Part shown: positions 27,914 to 36,517 of the stretch, piece after piece
How the letters are laid out: each line of letters starts with the position of its first letter
Numbering within the stretch: position 1 is the first letter of the stretch
Assembly (NCBI GenBank): GCA_016745035.1
Contig: JADGDE010000006.1
Span: 174,851 to 238,850, forward strand
Length of the DNA: 64,000 nucleotides
Reading direction: 5' to 3'
From: Thiotrichales bacterium
GTDB lineage: Bacteria; Pseudomonadota; Gammaproteobacteria; Beggiatoales; Beggiatoaceae
Position numbers and translations under genes: made by a program
Notes under the pieces: model-generated
Told to the model about the DNA's origin: nothing
The model's input: the letters and a program-made list of their open reading frames with translations, nothing else
Databases searched by the model: none

Positions 27914-29251
27914 TTAACTCAGTTCTTTAGCTGTAAAAACCCGATTAAGCCCCTGTTGTTTTGCACTTTCCAAAGCATCATCCGCTGACATAATTAAACG
28001 ATTGAGACTCACTTTACGCTCACTGGTAATAGCAAGCCCAATGCTAACCGTCACTTCCATGTCATCGGGGCGTAATTGCATGATTTTTTCCCGCAATAAA
28101 TCGGCGGCATCTTTGGCATTTTCCTTGGTGCAATCAGATAAAAGGACCGTGAATTTTTTGCCACCAAAGCGTGCAATCACCGATTTTTTCTCGGAAAAAT
28201 ATTCATTCAAATAATGTCCAATCATATGCAAAACATGATCCCCGGCAATATGTCCATAGCTGCTATTAATGTGCTCGAGTTTATCAATATCGACCATCAT
28301 GAGACAGACGTTAGCATGTTTTTTTAAAAACTCCGGGCCATCGTGAAACAAAAACTCCTTATTACGCACGCCAGTGAGGGCATCGGTGGTCGCTAATTGG
28401 TACATATCGCGCGAATAGCGCTGGAGCACATTATATTGCTGTTTGATAAGCAATAAAGATTTTAAACGACTGATCAAGACCTCATCGGTGGTGGGTTTGA
28501 CAATAAAATCATTCGCACCGGAGTGAAAAATATCCGCTTGGCAGCTTTCGTTATTTTTAACTGTGATAACTAAGACGGGCAACTCTTGGCGCGAACAATG
28601 TAATTGGGTGCGAATGGCATGGAGTAAGTCGCCACCGGACATGGCACCTTTGAGGAAAAAATCAGTAAACACCACATCATATTCGGTTTCGTTATTATGT
28701 TTCTCGCGATCTTGTTTAAGAATATTTAAAGCTTGCTCAGCACTGGTGACATGGGTAACTTGGAAACCATGATTTTGCATCAATTTATAAGTTACCCGCG
28801 CGGTGGTTAAGCTGTCTTCAACATAGAGCACGCGCCCAACCAGCCCCGCTTGTCTTTGAGTGATTTCTTTGATAAATTCAACCAGCGCCCGATAGCCTAA
28901 AGATTTATTAAAATAATCACTGACCCCCGCCGAGAAGCCCTCGCGCAACAAACGGCTATCGGCATCGCTGGAGACAATGACTACGGGGGTCGATTGTTGT
29001 TGGGTACTTTGGCGAATTTCATGACACAAATCGAGACCATCTAGCCCCGGCAATAACAAGGCGGTGGTGATTAAATCAAACTTTTCCCGGTGAATATATT
29101 CAAGTGCTTCTTCGGCACTGCCACAGGTGACGATGTAAACATTTTGCATTTCCTTTTGCAGGATATGGGCAATGATCGACTGCGCGACTTCTGAGCGATC
29201 GACGATCATTATCCTAGCGCTGTGGCGATCTAATGTTCTGTTTCTCATCAT
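27914..29251 (-). CDS. Response regulator REC-REC-GGDEF with a degenerate cyclase site
   Basis: 445 residues. The first REC (about 12-130) lacks the phospho-acceptor Asp: FDLITTALLLPGLDG has Ala at that place. The second REC (about 140-270) keeps it in VVFTDFFLKGAMSGG and has the Lys in FIVKPT. The GGDEF domain (about 290-440) has TDALTGVRNKEF and MMVDIDKLEHINSSYGH, but its signature reads GGKKF instead of GGDEF/GGEEF, so diguanylate cyclase activity is doubtful. A c-di-GMP-binding or protein-interaction role is possible. Confidence 0.88.
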   Translation of the reverse strand: MMRNRTLDRHSARIMIVDRSEVAQSIIAHILQKEMQNVYIVTCGSAEEALEYIHREKFDLITTALLLPGLDGLDLCHEIRQSTQQQSTPVVIVSSDADSRLLREGFSAGVSDYFNKSLGYRALVEFIKEITQRQAGLVGRVLYVEDSLTTARVTYKLMQNHGFQVTHVTSAEQALNILKQDREKHNNETEYDVVFTDFFLKGAMSGGDLLHAIRTQLHCSRQELPVLVITVKNNESCQADIFHSGANDFIVKPTTDEVLISRLKSLLLIKQQYNVLQRYSRDMYQLATTDALTGVRNKEFLFHDGPEFLKKHANVCLMMVDIDKLEHINSSYGHIAGDHVLHMIGHYLNEYFSEKKSVIARFGGKKFTVLLSDCTKENAKDAADLLREKIMQLRPDDMEVTVSIGLAITSERKVSLNRLIMSADDALESAKQQGLNRVFTAKELS

Positions 29252-29520
29252 AAATTAACCTGAATTCGATAGCATGACTTTCGCTGGTGAAAGGACGCTT
29301 GTCTAGTCTGTATTTTGGCGGTTTAAGTTCACATTTTTTAGCTCTTATCTGAGCAAGTGTTTGCGATTTTAATACCAATTTGTATTTATTGGTGCTGCGT
29401 CAATGCGACATCATGGGCTTTATTTTTCCGTCATTATAAGCCTTTTTGGGTATTATTTCAGATTTGAGCTAATCTGCCTCCTTGCGTAAACTCTGTATTC
29501 TTTTAACTCAAAGATTCGTT

Positions 29521-30312
29521 ATGTCACATTGCCAAATTATGGGGATCTTAAATCTCACCCCCGATTCTTTTTCTGATGGGGGGCATTTTAATCAAATAGA
29601 TAGTGCGCTCAAGCACGCCTTAACCATGCACCAAGCAGGGGCGGATTATATTGATATTGGCGGCGAATCCACCCGCCCTGGGGCAAAGATAGTCTCTGAA
29701 GTCGAAGAGCTTGCGCGGGTTATACCAGTGATTGAAGCCTTGCGCCGAGAAGCCCCAGAGATAAAAATTTCACTCGATACCCATAAGCCTGCGGTGATGC
29801 AAGCAGGCATTGAGCGTGGTGTGGCTTTGATTAATGATGTCAATGCCCTGCAAACTGCGGGCGCGGTGGCTTGTGTAGCAGCCAGCGATGTCGAGGTGTG
29901 TTTGATGCACAAGCAAGGCACACCCGCAACAATGCAAGCTGCACCAGAATATGATGATGTCGTCAAAGATGTGTGTGATTTTTTGGCTTTACGGCGAGAT
30001 GTGTGTATCGAAGCGGGCATAGCTAAAGAGCGGATTATTTTAGACCCTGGGTTTGGTTTTGGTAAAACCCTTGAGCACAATATTGAATTGATGCAGCAAT
30101 TAGCACAGTTTCAAACCTTGGATTGTCGGCTTTTAGTTGGGGTATCGCGTAAATCGATGATTGGGGCAATTTTAGATAAACAGGTTGATGAACGTCTGGC
30201 AGGGGGCTTGGCTTTAGCGTTATTGGCTATGCAAGCAGGTGCGCAAATTATCCGCACCCATGATGTCGAGGCGACAATGGACGTGCTAAAAATATGGCAA
30301 GCTTGCGCTTAA
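29521..30312 (+). CDS. folP: Dihydropteroate synthase
   Basis: 263 residues from ATG 29521 (an extension to 29482 is not supported). Condenses pterin pyrophosphate with p-aminobenzoate in folate synthesis. Motifs: MGILNLTPDSFSDGG, ADYIDIGGESTRPGA, LINDVNAL, LMHKQGTP, LDPGFGFGKT and GVSRKSMIG. Convergent with soxA. The usual neighbours ftsH or glmM are not present. The 270 bp upstream (29252-29520) hold the promoter and nothing else recognisable. Confidence 0.95.
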   Translation: MSHCQIMGILNLTPDSFSDGGHFNQIDSALKHALTMHQAGADYIDIGGESTRPGAKIVSEVEELARVIPVIEALRREAPEIKISLDTHKPAVMQAGIERGVALINDVNALQTAGAVACVAASDVEVCLMHKQGTPATMQAAPEYDDVVKDVCDFLALRRDVCIEAGIAKERIILDPGFGFGKTLEHNIELMQQLAQFQTLDCRLLVGVSRKSMIGAILDKQVDERLAGGLALALLAMQAGAQIIRTHDVEATMDVLKIWQACA

Positions 30313-30403
30313 AAACGACAGGTACATGTTAGTTTTACGCTCACAATAAACCCAATACCTTGGCATCGATGTTTGCATGTGCCTGCCGTTCGTTATCTTT
30401 ATC

Positions 30404-31234
30404 TTATTTACGCGCTCCAGGTCCGTTGACTTCAATGCCGTTACTCATAAAGGTGTGGAAATATTCCAGGTTGCGGTATTCTTTACTTTGCGGTTTAAAA
30501 GGTTGAGCGCGGACTTGTTTATTGCAACCGGTATAACGCCGATGCAATGTGCCTAACTCGCCCCACTTGGAACGGTAAACCGGAAAGTGACTCACTTGCC
30601 CAAGCGCTGGGCTTAAAATCTCGGAACGCAATTGTTTGCTGGTGCTATAAATATGGCAATCAGCACAAGAAAAGTTTAGCTGTCCGCGTTTGGCATAGAA
30701 AAAGCGTTTGCCCTCTTCATAAGCGGCGAGCGCCCGTGGGTCATCAGGGATTTTGATGTCAATTTTATTGCCACGCGAGGTATAGACCATATACGCTGAA
30801 ACCGCTGCGAGTTTGCCTTTTTTCCATTTATACGGCTTTTCGCCATTGGTTTCGCGGCATTGATTGATTTCTTGCTCTAAGGTTTTCACTTCGCCGGATT
30901 TTTCATCAAAATAAGGGTAGTTTTGACGAATACCGATGCCGCCGTTGGCAAAGCAATCTGCCATACTTTTGCCGTTAGCAAATGGGGTTTCAAACAAGGT
31001 TTGCCCTTCTTCGAGGTCAATTTCATAGGGAGGAAACTCTTCAATCGCTTCCCAGTTTGCCCGCGCCACTTGGTCAATAGCGTAAGAGCCGTTGCCAAAG
31101 TCTTGAAAATCAACCGAGGGCAGAATTTTAGTAAAATAAGCTCGGAACTTGTCTAAATCATCTTGCGGTGCTGCTTGTACCGTACTGATGAGACTACCGA
31201 GCAAACCTGCGGCAATCAGAGTCAAGGTTTTCAT
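30404..31234 (-). CDS. soxA: SoxA, c-type cytochrome subunit of SoxAX
   Basis: 276 residues, secreted (signal peptide about 1-21, ending VQAAP). SoxAX oxidatively attaches thiosulfate to the SoxY Cys. One haem-binding motif, CADCH, follows QLNFS. The distal Cys ligand (the persulfide site) is probably in RYTGCNKQVRAQPF. Conserved Cys in MADCFANGG and INQCRETNG could form the structural disulfide. Its ATG overlaps the soxZ stop by 4 bp. Monohaem type. Confidence 0.94.
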   Translation of the reverse strand: MKTLTLIAAGLLGSLISTVQAAPQDDLDKFRAYFTKILPSVDFQDFGNGSYAIDQVARANWEAIEEFPPYEIDLEEGQTLFETPFANGKSMADCFANGGIGIRQNYPYFDEKSGEVKTLEQEINQCRETNGEKPYKWKKGKLAAVSAYMVYTSRGNKIDIKIPDDPRALAAYEEGKRFFYAKRGQLNFSCADCHIYSTSKQLRSEILSPALGQVSHFPVYRSKWGELGTLHRRYTGCNKQVRAQPFKPQSKEYRNLEYFHTFMSNGIEVNGPGARK

Positions 31235-31545
31235 TTGATGGCAACCTCGATGCTGTCAGATTCACCGATGTTAGATTTCCATGCCAAGGTGCATTTATCG
31301 CCGACGTTTGCGCCTTTGAAACGAAAGGCGAGGTAAGGGTTTTTAGATACACCACTGCCCCAGCGTGCAGTCATGATGGTTTTATCGCCCAAGGTGCAAG
31401 TGACTTCTTGGATAAAGTTAGCCGGAATTAATTTACCGGTTTTTTTATCTTTACGTTGCCCGGTTTCCATTGGGTGGTTAATTAATACTTTTACGGTGGT
31501 GATGCCAGCTTTCAATTTAGCTTTAACGCGCATTTTTTTCGCCAT
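31231..31545 (-). CDS. soxZ: SoxZ, carrier-protein partner
   Basis: 104 residues from ATG 31545 with AGGAG 8 bases upstream. An Ig-like beta protein without signal peptide that rides to the periplasm with SoxY. Recognisable MAKKMRVKAKLK, INHPMETGQRKDK and GDKCTLAWKSNIGESDS. Together with SoxY it holds sulfur intermediates during thiosulfate oxidation. Confidence 0.94.
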   Translation of the reverse strand: MAKKMRVKAKLKAGITTVKVLINHPMETGQRKDKKTGKLIPANFIQEVTCTLGDKTIMTARWGSGVSKNPYLAFRFKGANVGDKCTLAWKSNIGESDSIEVAIK

Positions 31546-31595
31546 GATAATTCTCCTAATCGTTGATATGGGGGTTGTTTGTAGGGATGGAGGGA

Positions 31596-32051
31596 TTAAC
31601 CGCCACAACCACCGACAGTGACTTTGACTTGTTTCACAGCGCGATAGAGTTTGCCATCGGCTTTAACGATAGCGACCACGTTGCCCGTTTTACCCATTTT
31701 GATGCGGGTGGAGACATAAGGCTCTAAGTTTTCGTCAAACTCAAAGCTACCGATTAAAGGCGAGGGGTTTTTATCGGCAATCACGGTAATGGATTCAACT
31801 TTTTCCAAGTTGGCGGTCACTTGTACAGGGACAACCGCGCCATTTTCTGCAATTTCTGGGGCTTTGATGTCAATATCTGCGCTGTCGCTGATGTCATTAC
31901 TGCCTAAAATGGCTTTAATCGCGCTATCAACGTCTTTTGCTTCAAAGGCTGTTTCAGACCAAGCGGCAAAGACGCTGGCAGGTAAAATACTCGCGAGTGC
32001 GGTTAGGGCGCTGGCGCTTAAGGCTTTTTGAACAAATGCTCTACGTTGCAT
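31596..32051 (-). CDS. soxY: SoxY, sulfur carrier protein
   Basis: 151 residues. N-terminal Tat-like signal (QRRAFVQKALSASALTALA), and the C-terminal swinging arm ends VTVGGCGG, whose Cys carries the sulfur adduct. The ATG follows AAGGAAAACCTC. Lies between soxX and soxZ. Confidence 0.95.
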   Translation of the reverse strand: MQRRAFVQKALSASALTALASILPASVFAAWSETAFEAKDVDSAIKAILGSNDISDSADIDIKAPEIAENGAVVPVQVTANLEKVESITVIADKNPSPLIGSFEFDENLEPYVSTRIKMGKTGNVVAIVKADGKLYRAVKQVKVTVGGCGG

Positions 32052-32089
32052 GAGGTTTTCCTTTGTTGGTTGTTATGCTGTGTTGTTGT

Positions 32090-32425
32090 TTATAGACTGT
32101 GGATAAAGTCCACGAGCTTATCGAGTTCGCTAACGCTAAGTAGCCCATGTTTGCCAAAAGGCGGCATCACGGTATCGGGATTTTTTTCTGTGGCATCAAA
32201 AATTTGCGCCCGCAGTACGGCTTTATCAGGAAAACGAGTTTTCATCATGAATAAGGGCGGGCCAATATTACCAGCGGCTTGTCCGCCTTCAATTTGGTGA
32301 CAAGCTAAACAGTTGCCTTTAGCGCGGTCAAAGGCAAGCTTTTGCCCTTCTTCTACGCCCGCTGCAAAAACAGGCGCTTGCGTCAGTGCCAGCATTAAGC
32401 CGCTGAGCATTAATATTTTTTTCAT
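32090..32425 (-). CDS. soxX: SoxX, monohaem cytochrome c subunit of SoxAX
   Basis: 111 residues from the second ATG (AGGAG 6 bases upstream). A TTG and another ATG lie just before. Signal peptide ends VFAAG. Haem site CLACH follows AKGN. The axial Met is in DTVMPPFGKHGLL. Electron acceptor partner of SoxA in the periplasm. Confidence 0.93.
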   Translation of the reverse strand: MKKILMLSGLMLALTQAPVFAAGVEEGQKLAFDRAKGNCLACHQIEGGQAAGNIGPPLFMMKTRFPDKAVLRAQIFDATEKNPDTVMPPFGKHGLLSVSELDKLVDFIHSL

Positions 32426-32434
32426 CATCAACTC

Positions 32435-32734
32435 CTAAAACCGTGGGGCAGCTTTTTGTTCTGCCAAGCCTTGTTGGTGCGCAGCTTTAGCTAATAATGC
32501 TGCATGTTCTGCTAAAGTTAAGGCTTTGGCTAAATCGCCACTTGCCAAGGCTTTTTCAGCCGCTTTTAGGGCTTTGGCATTATTGCGCCACGCATGACCT
32601 AAATCGCTTGCGGCTTGGTTGTCTTGTTTTGCGCTGCTGATGAGGTCTTGAACGGTTTGTGTGTCCACATCTGCCGCCGCTACATTCAGAGGTTGTAGCA
32701 GGGCTGCGCTTAATAAGATAAGCGGTAATTTCAT
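32435..32734 (-). CDS. soxK: SoxK-like SoxXA-binding protein
   Basis: 99 residues from ATG 32734 (AGGAG upstream); an in-frame extension to 32824 runs into soxB. Signal peptide about 1-21 (NVAAADV). The mature part is alpha-helical and Ala-rich with AWRNNAKALKAAEKALASGDLAKAL. This pattern, small size and position between soxB and soxX match SAXB/SoxK, which enhances SoxXA activity in some sulfur oxidisers. Family assignment is by pattern and context. Confidence 0.65.
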   Translation of the reverse strand: MKLPLILLSAALLQPLNVAAADVDTQTVQDLISSAKQDNQAASDLGHAWRNNAKALKAAEKALASGDLAKALTLAEHAALLAKAAHQQGLAEQKAAPRF

Positions 32735-32783
32735 TGATTGCTCCTTTGTTGGTTGCGCGGCTAAAAGCCGCGATGCCGTTTTT

Positions 32784-34544
32784 TTAAACTGCGTAGTTTT
32801 CGAGACCGGGATTGCCTTCGACATTTTTCAGTTTCGGGGTGTTGAGGCGATTGATTTTGACCCCATCTTTTTGGTCGCGCAGATAGTCTGCGACCACGTC
32901 CCAAATTGGTGCTTCAGGAGATTTAGAGCCAACGGTTGCCCAACCGGCGACCACGTATTTTTTCTCAGGGTCGATCAACTCGCCATTATCAAGACGCATT
33001 TCTGTGACACGGGTATTCATGCTGCCCATGGGGTCGCAAACGTAATCCAGCCCACCGACGCGCACCATATCGCCACCTTGTTGATAATAAGGATCAGCAT
33101 TAAAGAGGTTATCGGCGACATCTTCTAAAATCAGTTTGATTTCTGCCCCTGACATTTCGCGGCGATAGGTTTCAGGATAGGTAATACAAGTTTGGTCGAG
33201 GACGTTTTCCATGGTAATTTGTTGCCCCGGCAGCACGGTTGTGCCCCAACGGAAACCAGGCGAGAGCGAGACTTGCGCGTCATGCACGCTACGCAGCGCA
33301 TCACAAATCACTTGGTCAAATGTGCCGTTGAAATTGCCGCGACGGTATAAGACTTGGTCGGCAACCGATAATTCTTCGCTGAGCCAATCCATATGCGGTT
33401 TACGCACGTCGTCAATATAAGCGCTCATTTCCGCGTCGGCAGGCAACATGTTCGAGAATACAGGCAATAAACGATAACGGAAGTCACGTAATTTGCCATC
33501 ACGGACATCTAAATCCATCACGCCAACGAATTTGCCATTAGAACCGGCATTGGTGACGAGGGTTTTACCGCCGGCGTTTTTGACCATCGTTGGTGCAGGC
33601 ATCCCATCATGGGTATGACCGCCAAAAATCACATCAATGCCAGAGACCACGGAGGCCATTTTTAAATCGACATCCATGCCGTTGTGAGATAAGACCACGA
33701 CCAAATCGGGTTTTTCACTGGCGCGGATTTGATCCACCATCGCCTGCATTTCCTCGTCCTTGATGCCAAACTCCCAATCAGGAATAAAGCGCTGAGGATT
33801 AGCAATCGGGGTATAAGGGAAACACTGACCAATCACAGCCACCCGTGCGCCGCCCAAGTCTTTCATGGTATAAGGTTTGAAAGCGTGTCCGGTGTCTTCA
33901 TCAAACACAGGTGCGCCATCAAAAGCCGCTTCTTCTTTGACTTTAACGTTTTGACCAACAAAATCGCCCTTAAAGTCTTTAATATTATCGAGGACTTCCT
34001 TGTCTTTGTAGGTAAATTCCCAATGTCCGGTCATGACATCAACGCCGAGTAAATTACACGCGCCGACCATGTCCTTGCCACGGGTTTTATACGCTGTCCC
34101 TGAACCTTGCCACGTATCACCGCCATCCATTAATAGGCTTTTGCCCTCACCTGCTTGACCGCGCAATTGTTTGATTAAGGTCGCCATATGGGCAAAACCG
34201 CCGACTTTGCCGTAAGTTTGCGCCGCTTTATCAAAATTGAGGTAAGAGAAGGCATGCGATTCGATGCCGCCTGCGGGGATATTAAAATGTTTGAGGAAAT
34301 GCTCACCGACCACATGTGGGGCTTTGCCTAACGCGCCGCCGATGCCCAAGTTGACATTGGGTTCACGGAAATAAACCGGATTTAATTGCGCGTGGGTATC
34401 GGTGATATGTAATAAACGCACATTACCAAAAGCAGGGACTTCATATAAGTCACTGGGGGCTTTACGACTGGCAAAAACCGAAGTCGGTAACATACCTGCC
34501 GCACCGGCCATGCCCATCATGCGTAAAAATTCGCGTCTATTCAT
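32784..34544 (-). CDS. soxB: SoxB, thiosulfohydrolase
   Basis: 586 residues from ATG 34544 (AGGAG 10 bases upstream; the apparent longer start is TTG). Twin-arginine signal NRREFLRMMGMAGAAG. The dimanganese metallophosphatase-type site is visible as LLHITDTHAQL, DGGDTWQGSG, VVLSHNGMD and VIFGGHTHDG. Releases sulfate from SoxYZ-bound thiosulfate. First gene of the sox operon. soxCD are absent here, as in organisms that store sulfur globules. Confidence 0.95.
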   Translation of the reverse strand: MNRREFLRMMGMAGAAGMLPTSVFASRKAPSDLYEVPAFGNVRLLHITDTHAQLNPVYFREPNVNLGIGGALGKAPHVVGEHFLKHFNIPAGGIESHAFSYLNFDKAAQTYGKVGGFAHMATLIKQLRGQAGEGKSLLMDGGDTWQGSGTAYKTRGKDMVGACNLLGVDVMTGHWEFTYKDKEVLDNIKDFKGDFVGQNVKVKEEAAFDGAPVFDEDTGHAFKPYTMKDLGGARVAVIGQCFPYTPIANPQRFIPDWEFGIKDEEMQAMVDQIRASEKPDLVVVLSHNGMDVDLKMASVVSGIDVIFGGHTHDGMPAPTMVKNAGGKTLVTNAGSNGKFVGVMDLDVRDGKLRDFRYRLLPVFSNMLPADAEMSAYIDDVRKPHMDWLSEELSVADQVLYRRGNFNGTFDQVICDALRSVHDAQVSLSPGFRWGTTVLPGQQITMENVLDQTCITYPETYRREMSGAEIKLILEDVADNLFNADPYYQQGGDMVRVGGLDYVCDPMGSMNTRVTEMRLDNGELIDPEKKYVVAGWATVGSKSPEAPIWDVVADYLRDQKDGVKINRLNTPKLKNVEGNPGLENYAV

Positions 34545-34656
34545 TAGTATCAAACTCCTATGGATTTTATCGTGGTTTGTTACTGATATAGCAAGCGAGA
34601 GACCAACTACAGAAATACTTATAAAACAAATAGTTGTAATATATTTTTTTGTGAAC

Positions 34657-34724
34657 GTTTCAAGTTGAAACAGCTTGCTTGTTTCAATCTGAAAAGTGTA
34701 TCGCCTCTTGTTTCAAATCAAAAC
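34657..34724. promoter_or_regulatory. Three imperfect palindromes upstream of soxB (candidate operators)
   Basis: GTTTCAAGTTGAAAC (34657-34671), GTTTCAATCTGAAAA (34681-34695) and GTTTCAAATCAAAAC (34710-34724) share GTTTCAA followed by a partial inverse. Starts are 24 and 29 bases apart. They lie between the MerR-family gene and soxB, in the likely promoter of the sox operon. They may bind the adjacent regulator, but no promoter was measured. Confidence 0.55.
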
Positions 34725-34734
34725 ACGGGCTTTT

Positions 34735-35232
34735 TTAGCGCGACAGTTCTGGCTCTGGGCAATCGACTTGCTCCCAAATTAAGTTTAATAAATCCAGATG
34801 GTTTTGCTGATTAAGAGGACATTGCGGGCAGCCTGTGCGACTGGGCGGGTTTTGGCAGTCAAAACAGGCGTGTATGCGGTGATCACTTTGCTGTAATTCT
34901 GAGTTTAATTGTTGTAAGAAACGAATTTTTTCTTCAATTTGGGCAGATAAGCGCAAGAGAAGGGCATCAATCTGCTGACTACTTTGCGCCCCTGTGCTGG
35001 CAGCGGCTCTGGTTGTTGCTAATTCCTTAATCAAACTGATCGATAAACCCGCTTGGCTTAAACGCAAAATCGCCTTAAACCGAGAAATATCTGCCTCTGA
35101 ATAATAGCGAGTGCCTTTAGTGGTTTTGCAAGCACTGACTAGCCCTTCTTCCTCATAAAAACGTAAAGTTCGGGGCGTGGTCTCCAGAAGCTTTGCCACT
35201 TCTCCGATTTTTTTTAGCGATTTTATTGACAT
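34735..35232 (-). CDS. MerR-family regulator with a Cys-rich C-terminus
   Basis: 165 residues. Winged HTH at about 1-75 (KIGEVAKLLETTPRTLRFYEEEGLV, RYYSEADISRFKAILRL), a coiled-coil region around 90-125, and a C-terminal cluster CFDCQNPPSRTGCPQCP that could bind metal or sense redox or sulfur. It is transcribed towards soxB, 190 bp upstream of it, and may control it through the repeats at 34657-34724. Target and inducer unknown. Confidence 0.8.
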   Translation of the reverse strand: MSIKSLKKIGEVAKLLETTPRTLRFYEEEGLVSACKTTKGTRYYSEADISRFKAILRLSQAGLSISLIKELATTRAAASTGAQSSQQIDALLLRLSAQIEEKIRFLQQLNSELQQSDHRIHACFDCQNPPSRTGCPQCPLNQQNHLDLLNLIWEQVDCPEPELSR

Positions 35233-35310
35233 GTATTTCCTCTATTTTTAATGCAAAAGGCGCGATTAATAGCTCTGATTTTACGCGCCGCTGGAGCGAC
35301 GCAATACGCA

Positions 35311-35332
35311 TTCCCAAGCTAGAGCTTGGGAA
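35311..35332. repeat. 22-bp perfect palindrome TTCCCAAGCT/AGCTTGGGAA
   Basis: Ten-base arms with a 2-base centre (AG). Sequences of the form GTTCCCAAGCT...AGCTTGGGAAC recur as dispersed short palindromes in several large-genome bacteria, as I recall. Only one copy was noticed in this window. Confidence 0.5.
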
Positions 35333-35365
35333 CGAGCTGAGCGGTAAAATCTAGGATGGGTATTA

Positions 35366-35414
35366 GCTGCGCAGCAATGACGGTTTTTTGGCTCAGCGAG
35401 CCAAAAAGAAGCCT
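35366..35414 (-). mobile_element. MITE-like element, truncated half copy
   Basis: In reverse orientation it matches the left interior of the long elements (AGGCTTCTTTTTGGC ... ACCGTCATTGCTGC) but has no terminal repeats. It keeps the internal hairpin, with a 10-bp stem TTTTTGGCTC 35385-35394 / GAGCCAAAAA 35398-35407. It sits directly downstream of the 75-residue gene on the minus strand. Confidence 0.55.
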
Positions 35415-35416
35415 GG

Positions 35417-35644
35417 TTAAATCCCCACCAGCTGGGCATCATAACCAAATGATTGCACTTGTTTGAGTAATACTTGGCTATTGGTCACAGCAGGGTTAAA
35501 GGCAACCGAGAATAAATGCACTTTATCTGGGGCAAAACGCGGCGCTATCACGCCTGCCACTTCTCGTACAGAGGCTTCTAAGGTTTGTTGCTGATTGACA
35601 TCCAAGCTTTGATTGATATGGATGAGTATATCGCTGATATTCAT
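35417..35644 (-). CDS. Small protein of 75 aa, ferredoxin-like fold suspected
   Basis: Starts MNISDILIHINQSLD and has VHLFSVAFNPAVTNSQVLLKQV, ending GYDAQLVGI. The beta-alpha-beta-beta-alpha-beta alternation is reminiscent of heavy-metal-associated domains, but the CxxC is missing. No signal peptide. AAGGATAACC precedes the ATG. Function unknown. Confidence 0.5.
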   Translation of the reverse strand: MNISDILIHINQSLDVNQQQTLEASVREVAGVIAPRFAPDKVHLFSVAFNPAVTNSQVLLKQVQSFGYDAQLVGI

Positions 35645-35726
35645 GATGGTTATCCTTTGAACGAGTGAATAAGGTAAATATACTTATATTACGTAAACGT
35701 GATATTGTCAAATTCAAGCTTATTTG

Positions 35727-35850
35727 CTGATGTGATGTAAAGGCTTCTCAAGGCTTGCTAAGCCAAAAAACCGCCATTGCGACACGGCTAAACTAGGCAG
35801 GAGGAAAACCACAATATTGAGACAAAAACGGGCTTAGTGCGTAGCATCAG
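35727..35850 (+). mobile_element. MITE-like element, long copy 3 (left end decayed)
   Basis: The right end GCGTAGCATCAG (35839-35850) matches the family with one change. The left end CTGATGTGATGTAAAGGC is degenerate. The interior has GGCTT 35752-35756 / AAGCC 35760-35764 and CTAGGCAG. Flanks TTATTTG and TTATATA share 5 of 7 bases at the expected duplication. It lies in the 414-bp non-coding stretch 35645-36058, which otherwise shows only the promoter region of the gene at 36059. Confidence 0.7.
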
Positions 35851-36058
35851 TTATATATTATGCAGAATAATGTTTTTTGGTCTGGAATAGGTATTATTTG
35901 CCTTATATTGAAACGGCTCGTAGCTCATGTCTCTGAAGAGTTTAAATGGCTTTTATAAAACCCTATTTTTAATGAGACTTTATGCTTGAGTCTACAAAAT
36001 AGGTGGCATTTGTGTTAGCCTGTTATCTCCTTCCGCTTCTTTCAGATAATCCGTTACC

Positions 36059-36517
36059 GTGTCAGACAGTATCCCGAGTTTATTCCTAGATTTAATTCAA
36101 AGCCTACACCAAAAACTGTTGGTAATTATTGATCGTGTCGAACATGCTGAAAATATTGAAGTGCTAGTTGGTTTGGCAACCATTGTCATTGTATTGGCGG
36201 TGGTGCTGTGGTTATTAAACCTGATTAAAAGCATTTTGGGCGCGTCGGTACACATTCTGGAACACACTGTTAATGTGCTGAAGCGGATTGCCAAATACTC
36301 TGGCTTTGCCCTAATTTTTTTCTTACTGATTTATTATATTTTTGGCATGAAACGTCAGTGTTTCACTGCCTTTGAAAAAAACTATACCAGCTGTTTAGAA
36401 GAGGCTGCTTGGGAAAATAAACGCAACAATCACCCATCCACGTCACCTAATAATACTCCCAATAATCAAGCCCCTCTAAACCCGCCTCTCCAAAATATGA
36501 CAGGACAAGAAAATTAA
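36059..36517 (+). CDS. Two-helix membrane protein, hypothetical
   Basis: 152 residues from GTG 36059. Two hydrophobic helices (about 38-58 GLATIVIVLAVVLWLL and 80-98 GFALIFFLLIYYIFG), then a Cys-containing, Asn/Pro-rich tail (NTPNNQAPLNPP). The stop overlaps the ATG of the aminotransferase by one base (TAATG), so they are co-translated. No family recognised. Confidence 0.5.
   Translation: MSDSIPSLFLDLIQSLHQKLLVIIDRVEHAENIEVLVGLATIVIVLAVVLWLLNLIKSILGASVHILEHTVNVLKRIAKYSGFALIFFLLIYYIFGMKRQCFTAFEKNYTSCLEEAAWENKRNNHPSTSPNNTPNNQAPLNPPLQNMTGQEN

Noticed and set aside
30317..30387. Inverted ACAGGTACATG / CATGTGCCTGC between folP and soxA as a terminator
   Set aside because: The arms are imperfect, nearly 50 bases apart and lack a U tract.
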